From positions 24,183,010 to 24,247,009 of the forward strand of contig NC_049984.1 of NCBI RefSeq assembly GCF_000003815.2: a stretch of DNA of 64,000 nucleotides, given 5' to 3'. The DNA comes from Branchiostoma floridae (taxonomy: Eukaryota; Chordata; Leptocardii; Amphioxiformes; Branchiostomatidae). How positions within the stretch are numbered: position 1 is the first letter of the stretch; every line of letters begins with the position of its first letter. The notes under the pieces were generated by a model. That model saw only the letters and a list, made by a program, of their open reading frames with translations, did not search any database and was not told where the DNA came from. Shown piece after piece: positions 10,279-22,392 of this stretch. The translations under genes and the position numbers were made by a program.

Positions 10279-13200
10279 TTAGACTTCGCGCCACGTGCCA
10301 TTAAATGAGACAGGGCTTGTCCTCGGAAAGCATGACGTCATTTCCGGTGTGCCGAACCTGTCGACGGTAGCCGACCGAAAGTCGTCACTCGGGGTGATGC
10401 GGACGGCGTTAGACGAGGCCACCGAGGGGTCCTCGTCGTAGAAGTGAAAGGGTCGGATGAAGAACTGCAGCTGGTTCCCTGCCGTGGCGGTGACGGGGTA
10501 GTCCTCGGAGTGGGGGAGGTGGTGCGCCGCCAGGGTGACCCACGCCACCAGGTCCTCGTCCACGATGTTCTCGTCGTCGTCGATGAAGGACTGGAAGTTG
10601 ACCACGGGGTCGTACAGGTCGTTCTGGTTGAAGATGGAGGAGCTGCTGGGCTCGGAGTCCTTCCGACGGGTGACGGCCACCTGGTAGTCCATCCACGCCG
10701 CGCCGTTGACGGGTGCCCACTCTCCCCGGGGTAACAGGCTCTTAGCAATCCCGTTCAGTTGGAGACGGTACCCGCGGTGGGCGTCAAACCTAGAAAAGCA
10801 TTGGATTAAGAATTTAGTGATATTGCAGTAGAAAGGCAAACCGAGACGAGGGCCGCTACCGACTTACAAGCACCTTTGACCCTTTGCTGACGTCACACTT
10901 CCGGTATGGATGCGTGGCGTCAGAGGATTGACGTCTAGATGTGTGTCGTGAGGACTGATCGAAATTTTGTTGGTAAGCGCTTTATTTTGTGTAAGGATAT
11001 AGAGTTTAAAATTGTAAAATAGAATTACAGCTCAGTTTAACTTACCCAAACACGTGCCCTAGTCACAACAGATGATAACGAACTGGCAAACTGCTTCTTC
11101 GACCAGAAAAAGGCTATAGTATTGGACCATGCACCTAGACCACCACTACTTTGCGTAGTAAAGAGAAGCGACAAAAACATCACCTGTTAACAGTTTCGGT
11201 ACTCATCGCTGTAGAAGTTATAGTACTTGGGCCGGTTGAAGTCGGCACATTCTTCTCCGCAGAGACATCCAACGGCGCTAGCAAACCGCATCTTGCCTGT
11301 ACTCTGATATCTCAACCGTTGCTATCAGTTCCCGTGAGCGTCGCCACAAACCAGCTGTCAGCCAATCAGAGAATATGCCTTTCAGTTTTCAAAAGCGATC
11401 TCGCATATATAAGGGTAAACTCACTAATGTTTATAAGCAGGGTGGTCAGAAACTGATGGTGACGGTTGGGATAGCAGAGTACAGGCAAGAGGCGGTTTGC
11501 TGGCGCCGTTGGATGTCTCTGCGTAGGAGAATGGCTCGGCAGGGCCCCTCCTTCCATTTGTGACCTAAGCATTACCGAGATTCTGTATGATGGACTAGAT
11601 GCAGATGACAGTAATACAACGTACCGGTTTTTTTGTTCTTCGCTGTAGAAGTTGTAGTACTTGGGCCTGTTAAAGTCGTACTGCACGGCGGCTTCCTTCT
11701 CGGTAGTTCTGAGGCTCCGCTGGATGCGGGTCTGGATGTGGCGCAGTTCCGGCCGCTCAGGGTTGGTGATGTTCTCCAACAGGATGTCCACTGTCTCGAA
11801 CCTGACAAGACAGGGCAGAAAATTTCATTATAGTTTTCTCTGTATATAGTATTTTCTGTTCCTTTTATGCCTTAGCCATGTAAAAAAAAATATTTCAACT
11901 TAGCTGACGATAACTTTTCCTGCCGTAAAATTGAACAAAGAGCATTGTCGGTTATTATCTAATTGAAGTAGACCACCATTTCCCACCATTTAATCATCAC
12001 ATCGCGTTGATGTTGTTCAGACCCTTGTAATGGGATGGGATGATTGGTTTATTCAGGAAACAGGAAACATATACACTATGTACAAGGCCTCGCAGGCAAC
12101 CTCAGTTACCTGAATTATGCTTGTGCATATATAACATGATCGCGCTTACACTTTTGAAAAAACAACATAATTTAAAAGCTTAATTACAGAATTAGTTTAA
12201 AACTCAGCATATAAACAGAATAGAATACATTTGCCGGATAGAGTGGCACACAATAGTGATGTTGTTGTTCGGATGTCCAAATAGTCCACAGTCCATAACA
12301 TTTAAGTGTTATTTAGCAGCTGCACCATATACGGAATCGGGCTTCTTTTATACCTATCAGTTCTCGTATGGACAGGGTCAAGCAGGTGAGAAGCCCTGGT
12401 CTGCCTGCCGCTCACCTCGCCACGGTGAGGTGGGAGCCAGTTTCTGAACTTTTCAGACGACAACAGATGATGGGCGAATTTGAGGCACAACTCGCGGCGA
12501 CGGTTGTCGAGGGTTGGCAGTTCAAGTGTCTGACAGGCCTCAGCATAGGATGTATAGTCGGCGCCGAGGATCGTACGGCAGGCCCGTTTCTGGATGGATT
12601 CAATCCTCGCCCGTTGCTGTGTGGTGAGACCTGCATGCCATGCTGGTGCGGCGTATTCTGTAGTAGGGCGAACGAACGTCCTATAGCAGAGCAGTAACTC
12701 GTCGCGGGAAAGGTTAAACTGTCTTAGCTTACGCAGCATGGATAGCTTGTACTACCTATCAGCACATTGAGCATTAAGTTTTCTTGCTAGCTGTCTCAGT
12801 AGCGAGGGTACTAGTATATCTTTTTACAGAGAGGTGGGGTTGCTTACCCTTCCTTGCCCTTCCCCTTTAACGTGCACGAGACACTTCCTTGAACCAAGAA
12901 CACGGGACCCCCATTTTACGTCCCATCCAAAAGACCGGTGCCAACCCAACCAATGCCCTTCCCAGGATTGAACTTGGGCCTCCCTGTTACCGACCAATTG
13001 GAAACAGGGGCTCAACTGTTAGGTTGCTAGCAGTTGAGGTACAGGGATCCCTTACACATCTCGTAGACTTCAATAAATTGTGATATATGAGGCCATATAA
13101 TCACAATACATTGTCATTGCACTAGTATTGGAGAAAACGTTCCTGAGGCGGATTGATACACAGTTGTGAAGTGTCTTTTAACGACTTACCTATTTTGGAC

Positions 13201-16200
13201 GTTGACAACATCTAGATCCACCTTGTAGTTGAAGAAGTGTTGGTGATGGTTTCCGATCTGATTGGCCCACATTCGGTAGCCGTACGGATCCTGGTCTTGT
13301 GTGTAGAATGTGGGTTGGAGATATCCCGTCAAGCTCACTTTGACCTCTAGTACTCCATTCTGGTGGAATATGTAGTCGTAGACAAAGTCGTAGTTGTAGA
13401 CCACGTTGATGTGACGTAAGACGAGCACGTGATCAGCCATGCCACCATAAAAGGTATAGCCGCCGGCGTCGTCGGAATCAAAATGGCGGCGGAGGGGTAT
13501 CCCAGTGTCCAGTTCGAAGGCGCAGACGGCGTTTCTGAAGCGGCGCGGCTTGCCGATGTCTTGCTGGTGTAGCGCGTCGAAGAACGTCGCCGTCTTGGGA
13601 CAGTCTATACCGGGAAGGAGCTCGAAGGAGCCCGCTACGGGCCAGGCGTTGTCGACGTACAGCGCGGCAAGCATGAGCGGGTCGGTCCCGGAGTACCACG
13701 TGCCTGCGTCCTGGAGACCCAGCTCGTACACCACGCGCTCGTTCTTCATCCGTATGTCGTACAGTTGTAGTCCCTGCGTGGTGCTCAGCCTCCAGTTAAA
13801 ACTCCACCCCATGTACTCCACATGGCGCCCCTGTACCTTGTACCGCCGACCTGTGATGGGACAAAATATTAACTTTGTTAGTTGCATCCAAGTCTGAGAT
13901 CTCACGTATGCTATGCTAGGGTCACAATTGTGCCTGTGCCTGTACCGTCAAACTTGTATTAGAGACCTTTTGCATAGCGACCACCTGGTCATTGAGGACC
14001 CTTCATGTCAGTCCCTTGGATTTTTTTCCATTGACCTAGGCATTCAAAATAGTCTACAGAGGCCACCTGTCAAACACGGCCACGAGTTACGGTCCCGTAG
14101 ATACAGAAACACTTTCTTTTGCGACCATACAACGGAGGTACTTCTCGGTGTTTCACGATTAGGTCACGGCGTTGATTTTAACTCCAAGTTAAAAAAATTC
14201 GGGGCCCGGTCGAGCCCAAATATAGCCCGGTATAGTCCTGGATAGGGTATTCGGTTTGCGACATCCGTCTTTTGGAAGGCACATGTTCGACCTGGTGCCT
14301 AGGTCTCGAGCACGTTTAATTTGAAGTGCTAGCTAGCCCTCCCTGTAAAAAAAAAATGCCCGTACCAAAACAGCAGGTAAACGTGCTGACCTATGTACCA
14401 CGAGGCACTGCAAAGGTCACAGTAAACTTTCGAACAAACGAATGAGGGGAACTCCTACCAACCATCGGGCTCTATCAGCTCAGGCGCTCGGAGTGGCCGG
14501 GAGGGTTGTGGGTCGCCCCGGCGGCGGAAAGACGAGAAGAGAGCCTCGTCACCAGCGAGGACTGGAAGCTGTGCTTTCCGCGCTGTGCCGTCGTCATAAC
14601 TTCGAACCAGCTCCGCCGTGGACTCGAAGTACTGTCCGTTATAGAAGACTCTCTCTATACGCCACTGGGCAGGGTCCATGTTGAGGTGGTTTATCTGTAG
14701 AAATCAGAGAGGGCACGTTTAAAGTTAGGGCCAATTCAGCATTTGTCGTACGCTTGTCGCACGATCGGAAATTGAGGGAATTCGTATATTCGAGCACACC
14801 GTTTGACATTGAACAGAGACGGAGGGTGACATAGGTTATCTGGCACTTACGACCCGTAGCTGTGGTCACGTATCTCTGTCGTCACGACCCGGAAGTAGCA
14901 GTAAGAGTCAGCCGAAAAGTAGGATAAGTCCCAATTTCTTCAAAGTATTGTGTACAGTCTTTTACATTGTATTATTTACCAACACAGATAAACTTTCACG
15001 TGATTGATTGAGTGCGAGAGTGAGTGCGTGAGTGAATGAGTGAATGGGTGAGTGAGTGAGTGAGTGAGTGAATGAGTGAGTGAGTGAGTGAGTGAGTGAG
15101 TGAATGAGTGAATGAATGAGTGAGTGAGTGAGTGAGTGAGTGAGTGAGTGAGTGAGTGAGTGAGTGAGTGAGTGAGTGAGTGAGTGAGTGATCGGGAAAA
15201 ATCCCCTTCTATGTCTTTTATTTCGACAAGGACTTTCCACTGTCGTGCATGTCAGGTGAGCCATACGGCCGTGATTGATTGATTGATTGATTGATTGGTT
15301 GGTTGATTGATTGATTGATTCAATGACTAATGGTTGATTGTGTGAGAGTGGCTGGGTAATTAGAAGAAGTGAATGAGTGATTGAGGGATATCAAGTGAGT
15401 GGTGAGAAAGAGTGAGTGAGATCGAGTCAGTGGTGAGTGAGTGAGATCGGGTGAGTGAGTGGGTGAGTTAATGAATGAACGAGTGCGTGAGTAAGAGAGA
15501 GTGGTGAGTGAGTGACGAGTGACTGAGTGACCGAGCGAGTGAGTGAGTGAGTGAATGAGTGAGTGAATGAGAGACGTACCTGTATCATGAACCCCACCGG
15601 ATGCAGAAACTTGCCCTCCAGGTTTCTCATGAAGCGGAACCAGGTCCTCCTCTCCCCGCTAGTGAACCCCCGTGGTGCAGTGTCACCTAGCGTCAGACAC
15701 CGGGAACTGCAGTTGTAGTATGTGTATCCGAAACTTTCCTGTTCAATAAAAAATCAGAAAAAAATAAAAAATAGTTTGCCGACATAAACTTTAATTTAAT
15801 GTCAGTGTTCAAATTCTTTGATGCAGTAGAAGCCAGTTAATTGCACAACGGATTACCGCACACTTCTGTTAATTGCACGGTATTCCAAAATCCCATGAAC
15901 TGTACCAAAAACTACTGTATGAACTACTTTTACATTGTTAACTTCTGTGACCTTTTGTAACAACATCCGTCTGTCAGTGTGTCCCAGATGCAAATGATTG
16001 CGAGTTCGATTATGGAAAGCCGTGTATTTACAAACGTTCCTCATTGATTATGCAGATCTAGACTAGCTATTGATTTGCATAATTACTTATTATGCAAATC
16101 AGCGCTAAGGCTATCTACAATCCAGTAATAAACAAACGGTCATAGAAGAGCTAGAGAGGCCAGAAACCTTGAGGATTCTGTCAGTTTCCTTCGTTGCCTG

Positions 16201-19200
16201 TGTCAGCATCGGTATGAGCAGGGCGTACTCTTTTGTCTCCGGAGCACGGGCGTGCCACGGGATGGGGTTCTTCCTACCGGGCGGTGCGTATGTCTCGTGG
16301 CGGGTTGGGTCGGGGAGGGGCCCGACCACGTATTGTTCCACCACGGGCTGCGTCCTGCCGCCACCGTACACCGTCACTAGGGCTTGTCTCTCCGGCCGGG
16401 GGCCGTTATTGTCCAGGTACGCTAACGCTTCGGCCTTGAGTGGAAGATGAAGCTCTGAAACGGTCAGGTATGCAACATTTACATATAACGCTAGTTCACC
16501 TTTATCCGTGGAGTAACCTATATCCGTTATTTTAAAAACAGGGGTATCAAAGTGCAATATCTTTAAAATACATCTTGTTTAGCAATTTAGAACAACCTTC
16601 CGTCGTATTTAGATCCCTAAATGCTCAGTTGTTTTTTACAACGGATATAGGTTACCCCGCGGATAAAGGTGAACTAGCGTTAGTACAAATTAGCCCAAAT
16701 GTCTTTCTTTCTTTATTTCTTTATTTGAATTTACCACATGCAAAAACAAGTGGAAGGGAGGACAAAAGAGGTGTATCAACACCTTTACAGGTTGTCCTCC
16801 CAAACCTGAAATGATAATAGAAAACAATACGAAACCAAAATCAAACAATAAACATTAGACATCAAAAGTCAGTAGACATGAATATACAATTCGGTGACAA
16901 TTATACACAGAATTGATTATATACAAAATTATCAAATATCATTATATACAGAGTAAAAAGCTAATTACAATTCTAATGTAGCCTTAAAGCAGTGCAAGAG
17001 GCACACCCACAAGATGTGGACCAAGAGCAGGGGACGTCGATATTGAACTGGGTGTCAAATCTCACAAACGTGGCTGTCACAAGCGATCGCTTGAATGTCG
17101 AGATGTTAGACTTTTCAGTGGCTTGAACCCCAATATTACGGAGGACAGGACTCAGCTGATTCCAGATGGTGACCAGCCTTGGTATGTAAGAAGAGCTGAA
17201 GGCTGATGTCCTTACTCTAATGGGGGTAAGCATGTGAGATCTGAGATATCTAGAGGGTCTGGAAGGGAAGGATACATACTTGTGAACAATTGGTTTAGAC
17301 TTGATAAACACCATGACGTCGCATACTTCGCGCCTGTGCGTAAGAGGCAACAGACCAAGGGTGGAAAGACGTTCCTTGTAGGTCAGGGTGTTCGAGTGGG
17401 CTCCTAGAATGAATTTAGTCGCCCACCGTTGCACCCCTTCTACAAGGGACATGAGTTTGCGGGACTGAGCCGGAGGGGACCACAAAGGTGAGCAGTATTC
17501 TAAGATGCTTCTCACCAATGTGGTGTACAGTGCCTTGCGTACATCAGTGCTAGAGTTGAACCCGATTGTTCTTTTGATGAAACCAGTCATAGAATTGGCC
17601 CTGGCTACCATCTTTAAGATAGGAGTGTCAGTCTGTTTTCAGGGCCTACATAGGCCAGCTCCTAGGTGAGGGTCTGCATGGGGAGTCCCGAGAACGATTT
17701 ACGCTGAATTGAGAAGAACCCCCTACGTATTACGCTAAATCAAGGAAGGCAATTACGCTAAATTTGGTCGCCTCACTACGAATTACGTAGACAAGATGGC
17801 TTTCCCTACGAATTACGGGAAATAAAATAGGCTGCCTACGCCTTACGTAAAAGAGCATGCAGACCCTCCTAGGTTCCATATGGACAACCTGCCCCCAAAG
17901 GAAATTTTACCCATACACCTTCAGCTTAAACTGAATGGTGGCAAACTTTCCTTACAGGCATGTAGGCCAAGGAAACAGTCTGGTATCAAGGTCAAGCACA
18001 AGATGTATAAACACACATGTTTTTGTACACCGTCACATGTTTTCGGTCTACCATACTGTAAATCGTACAAAGTAGCTGCAAAACAAAGAACGAAGTATGT
18101 GCACTGGACTACAAAAAAATAATGTCTGAAACGGATACGAATGTCGTAGAATGCCAAAGTCGATTTCAAGGTGAAAGAAGAAGCTGGGGGAAAAACAAAA
18201 ATGAAGAATCTATTGCGTTCGGTATATCATACTTTTTTGTTCAACTTTCCTGACCACATTTCATGACAAAGGCAACTTTTTGTCTTTTTTTGCCCATTTT
18301 CAAGCTTGCACCAGTTTTGGGGGTTCCTACAGGATGTAATCCATATGTACTAGTAATGAGATCAACATGGCCTAAATACATCATGTCTATAGCCTTGGGC
18401 CTACGCATCAAATGTCCAAGTTTACGTTGTACAAGTGTGTAAGGTCATGCCGCTAATCCTATCCCACAGCGTACTTGTGGCACTGACTGCTACACACACA
18501 TTCATGGCCAACTTTCTGCTAAGGCCATGTTGATTTGATAATATAGATGACATCCTAGATGGTAACCGCAAAACTGATGCGAGCGTGCGAATAAAAATAA
18601 GTTTGGCAAAAAAAAGTTGCCTTCATTATGAAATCTACGTGGTCTGTAAGGTTGAACAAATTACAAACATTGAGTATTGTTTATTGAATACCGAACAATA
18701 GATTCTTCATTTTTGTTTTCACACTCTTCTTCTATGACCTTGGAATTGACGTTGACATAATTAAGTATATGTTTTCAGATGTAACGTTATATTTTTGTCT
18801 ACGCCACGGTATATATTTGCTCCTTTTATAGCTGATTTGTACAATTTAAAGCATGGTTGAAAACTTTTCCTCTGGAAACGGTGACAAATTGATGAGCGCG
18901 TGGATGTCATCCGTATAATCAAATCAACATGGCCTAAGATACTACTCGGTGTTTTTGTGTAAATCTGGACGTAGATCATTAACATCCATTGGCATAATAC
19001 CGGTCGGTTTACTGCAATTTCTCAAGCAATGCTAATTTGGCAAATGATCAACGCATCATTTTCTCCAGTTTACATGTTGCTGTTACAGCTTACCTTTGCC
19101 ACTTCTTCTGTGTAAATTATTTTGTCTCTCTGGTCCTGCTAAAAACATAATATCGTAATTGGAACACACCGCGGAATTGCACGGAGAACGGGCGCGTGGT

Positions 19201-20462
19201 TGGAAGGGGGTGCACTATACCGGTCGAACGAAACACGGCACAATTAACTGCCGCTATGTACCTTTATACATCCTCTGTTGTTCCTTTCTTTCCTGTTAGT
19301 AGTTGCACAAAACATAAACCTGCATGAGCATACAAAATGTCATGAGAAAATGGGCGTATACTGACAAGAATTTTCATTTAATTTTGGTCCGTCACAACCG
19401 CTATGACGTAAAACTTTACTGCTGGCCGTAGCATTAAAAATAGCGGGAAAATGGCGGCGTACGTTCAATTTGACCCATTCAGCCGTAGATCCGGGCGATA
19501 ATGCAACGGTTCCTCACACTTTTACACGAGTTGTAGGTCACCAAAAGAAATTCAAGATTGCTGTTGAATCATGCTCGTCTTGTGCCGTGAGCACATGTGA
19601 TTATTATCTACAAATCTGGCGACGAACGTGACAGTGTGTTTGTCCCACGACGAGCTCGCCTGCCCCGAAAATGACCTGAAAACTTTTGGCCTTGTTGTCT
19701 TCGAATGCATTGTTATCGATGCTTTGTAAATGATGTATTGGACACCTAGATGTCTGAAGTGTGCATACCTCAGAAATAACTATTGTTGCATGTGTAGATC
19801 TCTTTAAGTTCCACTATTTTTAATCGACCGGTATAAGGCTTATGACCGGTATTATGCCAATGCATGTTACATGGTTTCTACGAAGTAGACGAAGAGTATG
19901 AATGGGGGCTTATGTTAGAAGTACAGCGATGTTTATACGTAGAACCACTGCGGTTCAGGTAGATTCAGGTAAATTCAGAATATCTGGCCTCTTTCGTGAT
20001 CTATCAAAACCCCACCATACCCCCTCTCACCCAAAATATGGACACGGAAGCTACTGTACCCATTCCGTAGATGTAGTTATCGTTGATGGAAGCCTCTTCC
20101 CATGGTGTGATATCAAGGCCCGACTGTCCCAGGAGATACTCCCGTACCGCCCTCAGTTCCTCGGCGGTCAGATCGTCGTACAGGGCCGGGGAGTCCTCGT
20201 CAACCGCCTCTGTAGCCATCCCGGTCGGACACGGGCCGATAGTTCCTCCCTGGCCGTCACCAACCACCGGCATTCCCGATCCTCCCTCTTCGGCGCCATG
20301 CCCTCCTTTTCCCGAGACCACGCCTAGCGCCACTGCGAGCGCAATGCACACCAGAAACAATAGCCCCGAGACCACACGCCAAAATGACACAGTATTCCAC
20401 AATGTTCCGGACGACTTTGGAGCGGTAGATGTGCCCTGTTCTCCTCCTTCTTTCATTTCCAT
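10279..20462 (-). CDS. Copper amine oxidase, membrane-anchored (AOC gene A), complete
   Basis: Oxidises primary amines to aldehydes with release of NH3 and H2O2, using copper and topaquinone (TPQ). Exons, 5' to 3' on the minus strand: 20462-20060, 16454-16168, 15738-15580, 14694-14463, 13850-13190, 11801-11625, 10789-10279. Total 2430 nt, 809 aa, all GT-AG and in phase. Exon 1 encodes a cytosolic N-terminus, one membrane helix (~res 29-51) and the start of the first amine-oxidase N domain (YDDLTAEELRAV). Active-site residues: catalytic Asp ~427 (YVDNAW), TPQ Tyr ~514 (YNYDF), copper His ~563/565 (HQH) and ~730 (HHLPHSED). The end, FNGTWREV, resembles vertebrate AOC1. Predicted type II surface enzyme. 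Unlike paralogues B, C and D it has an extra phase-1 intron, 13851-14462. Confidence 0.92.
11203..11250 (-). pseudogene. Orphan copy of the 3' part of AOC exon 6
   Basis: About 45 bp nearly match the 3' part of the gene A exon at 11625-11801 (minus strand reads NRPKYYNFYS). It lies in the same intron ~400 bp downstream and has no matching donor, so it is probably a duplicated relic rather than an exon. Confidence 0.7.
11258..11515. repeat. Hairpin inverted repeat in gene A intron 6
   Basis: Arms of about 85 bp: cgcagagacatccaacggcg at ~11,260 is repeated inverted at ~11,495-11,515, and ctgtactctg pairs with cagagtacag. The loop is about 11,345-11,440. It has the form of a small MITE. Confidence 0.7.
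12010..12745 (-). mobile_element. 5'-truncated LINE (reverse transcriptase C-terminus and 3' UTR)
   Basis: The minus-strand frame 12739-12302 encodes LRKLRQF.LSRDELLLCYRTF, then EYAAPAWHAGL, then RIESIQKRACRTILG, a standard signature downstream of the LINE reverse transcriptase domain. Copy truncated at ~12,745; 3' UTR runs to ~12,010. It lies in AOC-A intron 5 on the gene's own strand. Confidence 0.85.
12806..13065 (-). mobile_element. Probable tRNA-derived SINE
   Basis: On the minus strand an A-box-like stretch is followed by ccaagttcaatcctggg, a good pol III B-box (GTTCAATCC), then the common tail ggacgtaaaatgggggtccc. No acceptor-stem pairing was seen, so this is a SINE rather than a tRNA gene. 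Confidence 0.5.
13851..14462 (-). other. Gene A-specific intron
   Basis: Donor ccgatg|gttggt, acceptor tcacag|gtcgg, phase 1, 612 bp. In B, C and D the same codons (..P(D/G)G RRY..) are contiguous in one exon. No repeat recognised inside. Confidence 0.85.
15006..15575. repeat. (GAGT)n / (GATT)n microsatellite field
   Basis: Long runs of gagt and gaat units (about 15,006-15,192 and 15,410-15,572), with a gatt run at 15,275-15,320 between them. It ends within 5 bp of the donor of AOC-A exon 3. Confidence 0.95.
16484..16683. mobile_element. MITE, ~200 bp, AOC-A intron 1
   Basis: Termini are ~42-bp inverted repeats: aacgctagttcacctttatc on the left and gataaaggtgaactagcgtt on the right, each followed inward by the ggtaacctatatccgtt motif. 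A related element lies at 46,984-47,205. Confidence 0.85.
16690..17611 (-). mobile_element. 5'-truncated LINE in AOC-A intron 1
   Basis: The minus-strand frame 17611-16973 encodes a LINE ORF2 C-terminal region: IKRTIGFNS..DVRKALYTTLVRS, ILEYCSPLWSP, VQRWATKFILGAHS, L.TIWNQLSP and a final C-x-C-x2-C cluster. The 3' UTR ends near 16,690-16,715 in an AAAGAAAGAAAT-type tail. It is a different family from the 12-kb copy. Confidence 0.85.
17668..17868. mobile_element. MITE, 201 bp, with 6-bp target duplication
   Basis: Ends are gagggtctgcatg and catgcagaccctc. ctaggt flanks both sides (17662-17667 and 17869-17874). The interior is degenerate repeats of (c)tacg(a/t)attacg. Confidence 0.85.
18170..18760. 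mobile_element. Inverted-repeat element, AOC-A intron 1
   Basis: caaaaatgaagaatctattg at ~18,196 is repeated inverted at ~18,697, both flanked by gaagaag tracts. A related arm is at 22,535-22,605 and, with aaatcaacatg(a/g)cct, at ~22,905, so the family is dispersed in the A/B region. Confidence 0.65.
18987..19862. mobile_element. Inverted-repeat element, ~880 bp
   Basis: Left end cattggcataataccggtcg, right end cgaccggt..accggtattatgccaatg. No open frame of note inside. Boundary and target duplication not resolved. Confidence 0.65.
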
Positions 20463-21040
20463 GCCTCTTGGCGGGTAGTGTCAGTGATCTACAATGTAGA
20501 TGTGTTTCTTGCAGCTGTGACCCGTATGGTGGGAAGACAGCATGTCCCAGTGGGAATATTTCAACACCAGTCTGGGCGACTACCAAGGCCGAAAAGGCCC
20601 CTTTGCCAAATATTGTTCTTGAAAATAGACAAGGTAAGGGGATCCGAATAATGAGATCAGATGTAGGGAATAGATATATTTTTAATGTAAGTAATACATA
20701 AATGTTGGCGCAGCAATCATCACAGTGAACATTACACTAAGGGTTAAAATGGAAATCTTTCACACCACACCACAACGAAAAGTTGTGAAAACGTTGACAT
20801 GCGAACGTAGTCGTAACATTTAGTGTTTGTTTTCCTCCTGTAGATCGACAAAATGCATCGAAAATTAAAAAAAAAAGAATAACAGTTTTCGAGCTGCCAA
20901 AATAGAATGCCAGTACGTGCAAGCCCGTACGAGTCACGGTGGTAGCGGCTGACATGTGCTTATTTGATCCAAATGTTCCCAGATCATCTGACGATGTCGG
21001 ATGCATCCACAAAGTAGACGTAGTTAGAAATAGTAGAGGC

Positions 21041-21240
21041 TGTAAATGCAGAAATGTTCGCGGTGGTTTAATGTTCGCGGTTTTCGCGGTGACCACTTCA
21101 CCGCGAACTTTCACCGCGAACTTAAAACCACCGCGAACATTTTTCTATTAGACTGCAGTCCATGGTGTTACCGCCGCGAAAAGTCCTTTTTCCCGCTACC
21201 GCGAAATCAAATCCCCGCAAACTTAAATGCATTTACAGTA
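21041..21240. mobile_element. MITE with tgtaaatgca termini (copy 1)
   Basis: Left end tgtaaatgca, right end tgcatttaca. The interior is rich in ttcgcggtgg, ttcgcggttttcgcggtga and complements. Other copies are at 44,354, 49,652 and, partial, ~49,925. Confidence 0.85.
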
Positions 21241-22167
21241 CTGTGTATGTCTACAAAAGGTAAAGAAAAATGACGCCACTGTTTATGTTTATCAAATGAA
21301 ATTACAGTTGCTGATAGCAAACTTGACATTGACGACAATGCTTTTGTTGAGTTGTATTGGGTGAATAATATAGCTTCTTTTGAATTTTTCATATCAAGTT
21401 CCTTCTTTCGTCGAACATCAAAATATGCACAGAATGCAAAATACCTAAAATTACAGCAAATTTGAAAAGAAAATGAGCAACACGTTATTGTGACATTCAA
21501 CTTGGAGTACGTTGCACTGTCTAAATTCCTGCACCACCCTCTTCTTTGTTTGTTTGTTTGTTTTTGTTATTGTTTGGGTACATGTGCCCTAGTTGGGGAG
21601 GACGGGTAATATGTTCTCCATTTCGAAAAGGGTAGTTGACATTCTTACAGCTGTTAAATTGAAGACCTTCACCTATGTCCATACAACCGGTGTCAAGCCA
21701 AAATTTTGCCCCCTACCAAATATCTACCAAGGGTTTTCCCGTATACCCGAAATGAGATAAAAACGGCACATTCTTGGGGCGTTGCGATTTTCAAGTAGAA
21801 GTCTGAGTGGATTTTGGGAGGAGGGGTCACGCTGTGGCGACTAACCCAAACCCTAGACCAAACATTAAACTACTGTACTTCACCTTGTACTAAAACACTA
21901 ACTATAACTTCAGGCATGCACACTACCTTGTGGAGCAGAAATCTGGCGGAGCAGACATTTGGCGAGACACCGGACCCATTCATCAAGGACACGGTACTTG
22001 CAAGATCTCTGACCTTGGACGGTAAAAACATCAGGGGAAAAGTAGGTTACGATCAGCACTCTAGCTGTGAAGCTATCCCCCACTAAGGCAATATTGATTC
22101 TATTGTATGGATGCTATCAGTTCACGCATCAACTAATTTTAGTTTCGTCCGTTTCCAAAAATAAAAG

Positions 22168-22392
22168 AGGACATAGGAATTTTCTTTTACACAGCCAGTT
22201 TTTCTCACCTGCTGACGTTTCGATGTCTGTCAGACATCTTCCTCAGAGCTTCTAATTGGAGTTCTTTTTCTCGCCGCTATAGCCGATGTAGGTGGCGCTT
22301 TTGCGGCGAGTAGAACACTATCCAAACGACAGACATCGAAACGTCAGCAGGTGAGAAAAAACTTGTTGTGTAAAAGAAAATTCCTATGTCCT
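22168..22392. mobile_element. Hairpin MITE, 225 bp
   Basis: Arms of ~70 bp: aggacataggaa at the left end is complementary to ttcctatgtcct at the right, and gctgacgtttcgatgtctgt pairs with acagacatcgaaacgtcagc. The loop carries ggtggcgcttttgcggcgag. Confidence 0.9.

Noticed and set aside
14962-15264. THSLTHS-repeat frames here and at 15,427-15,630.
   Set aside because: Translation of the (GAGT)n microsatellite on the minus strand.
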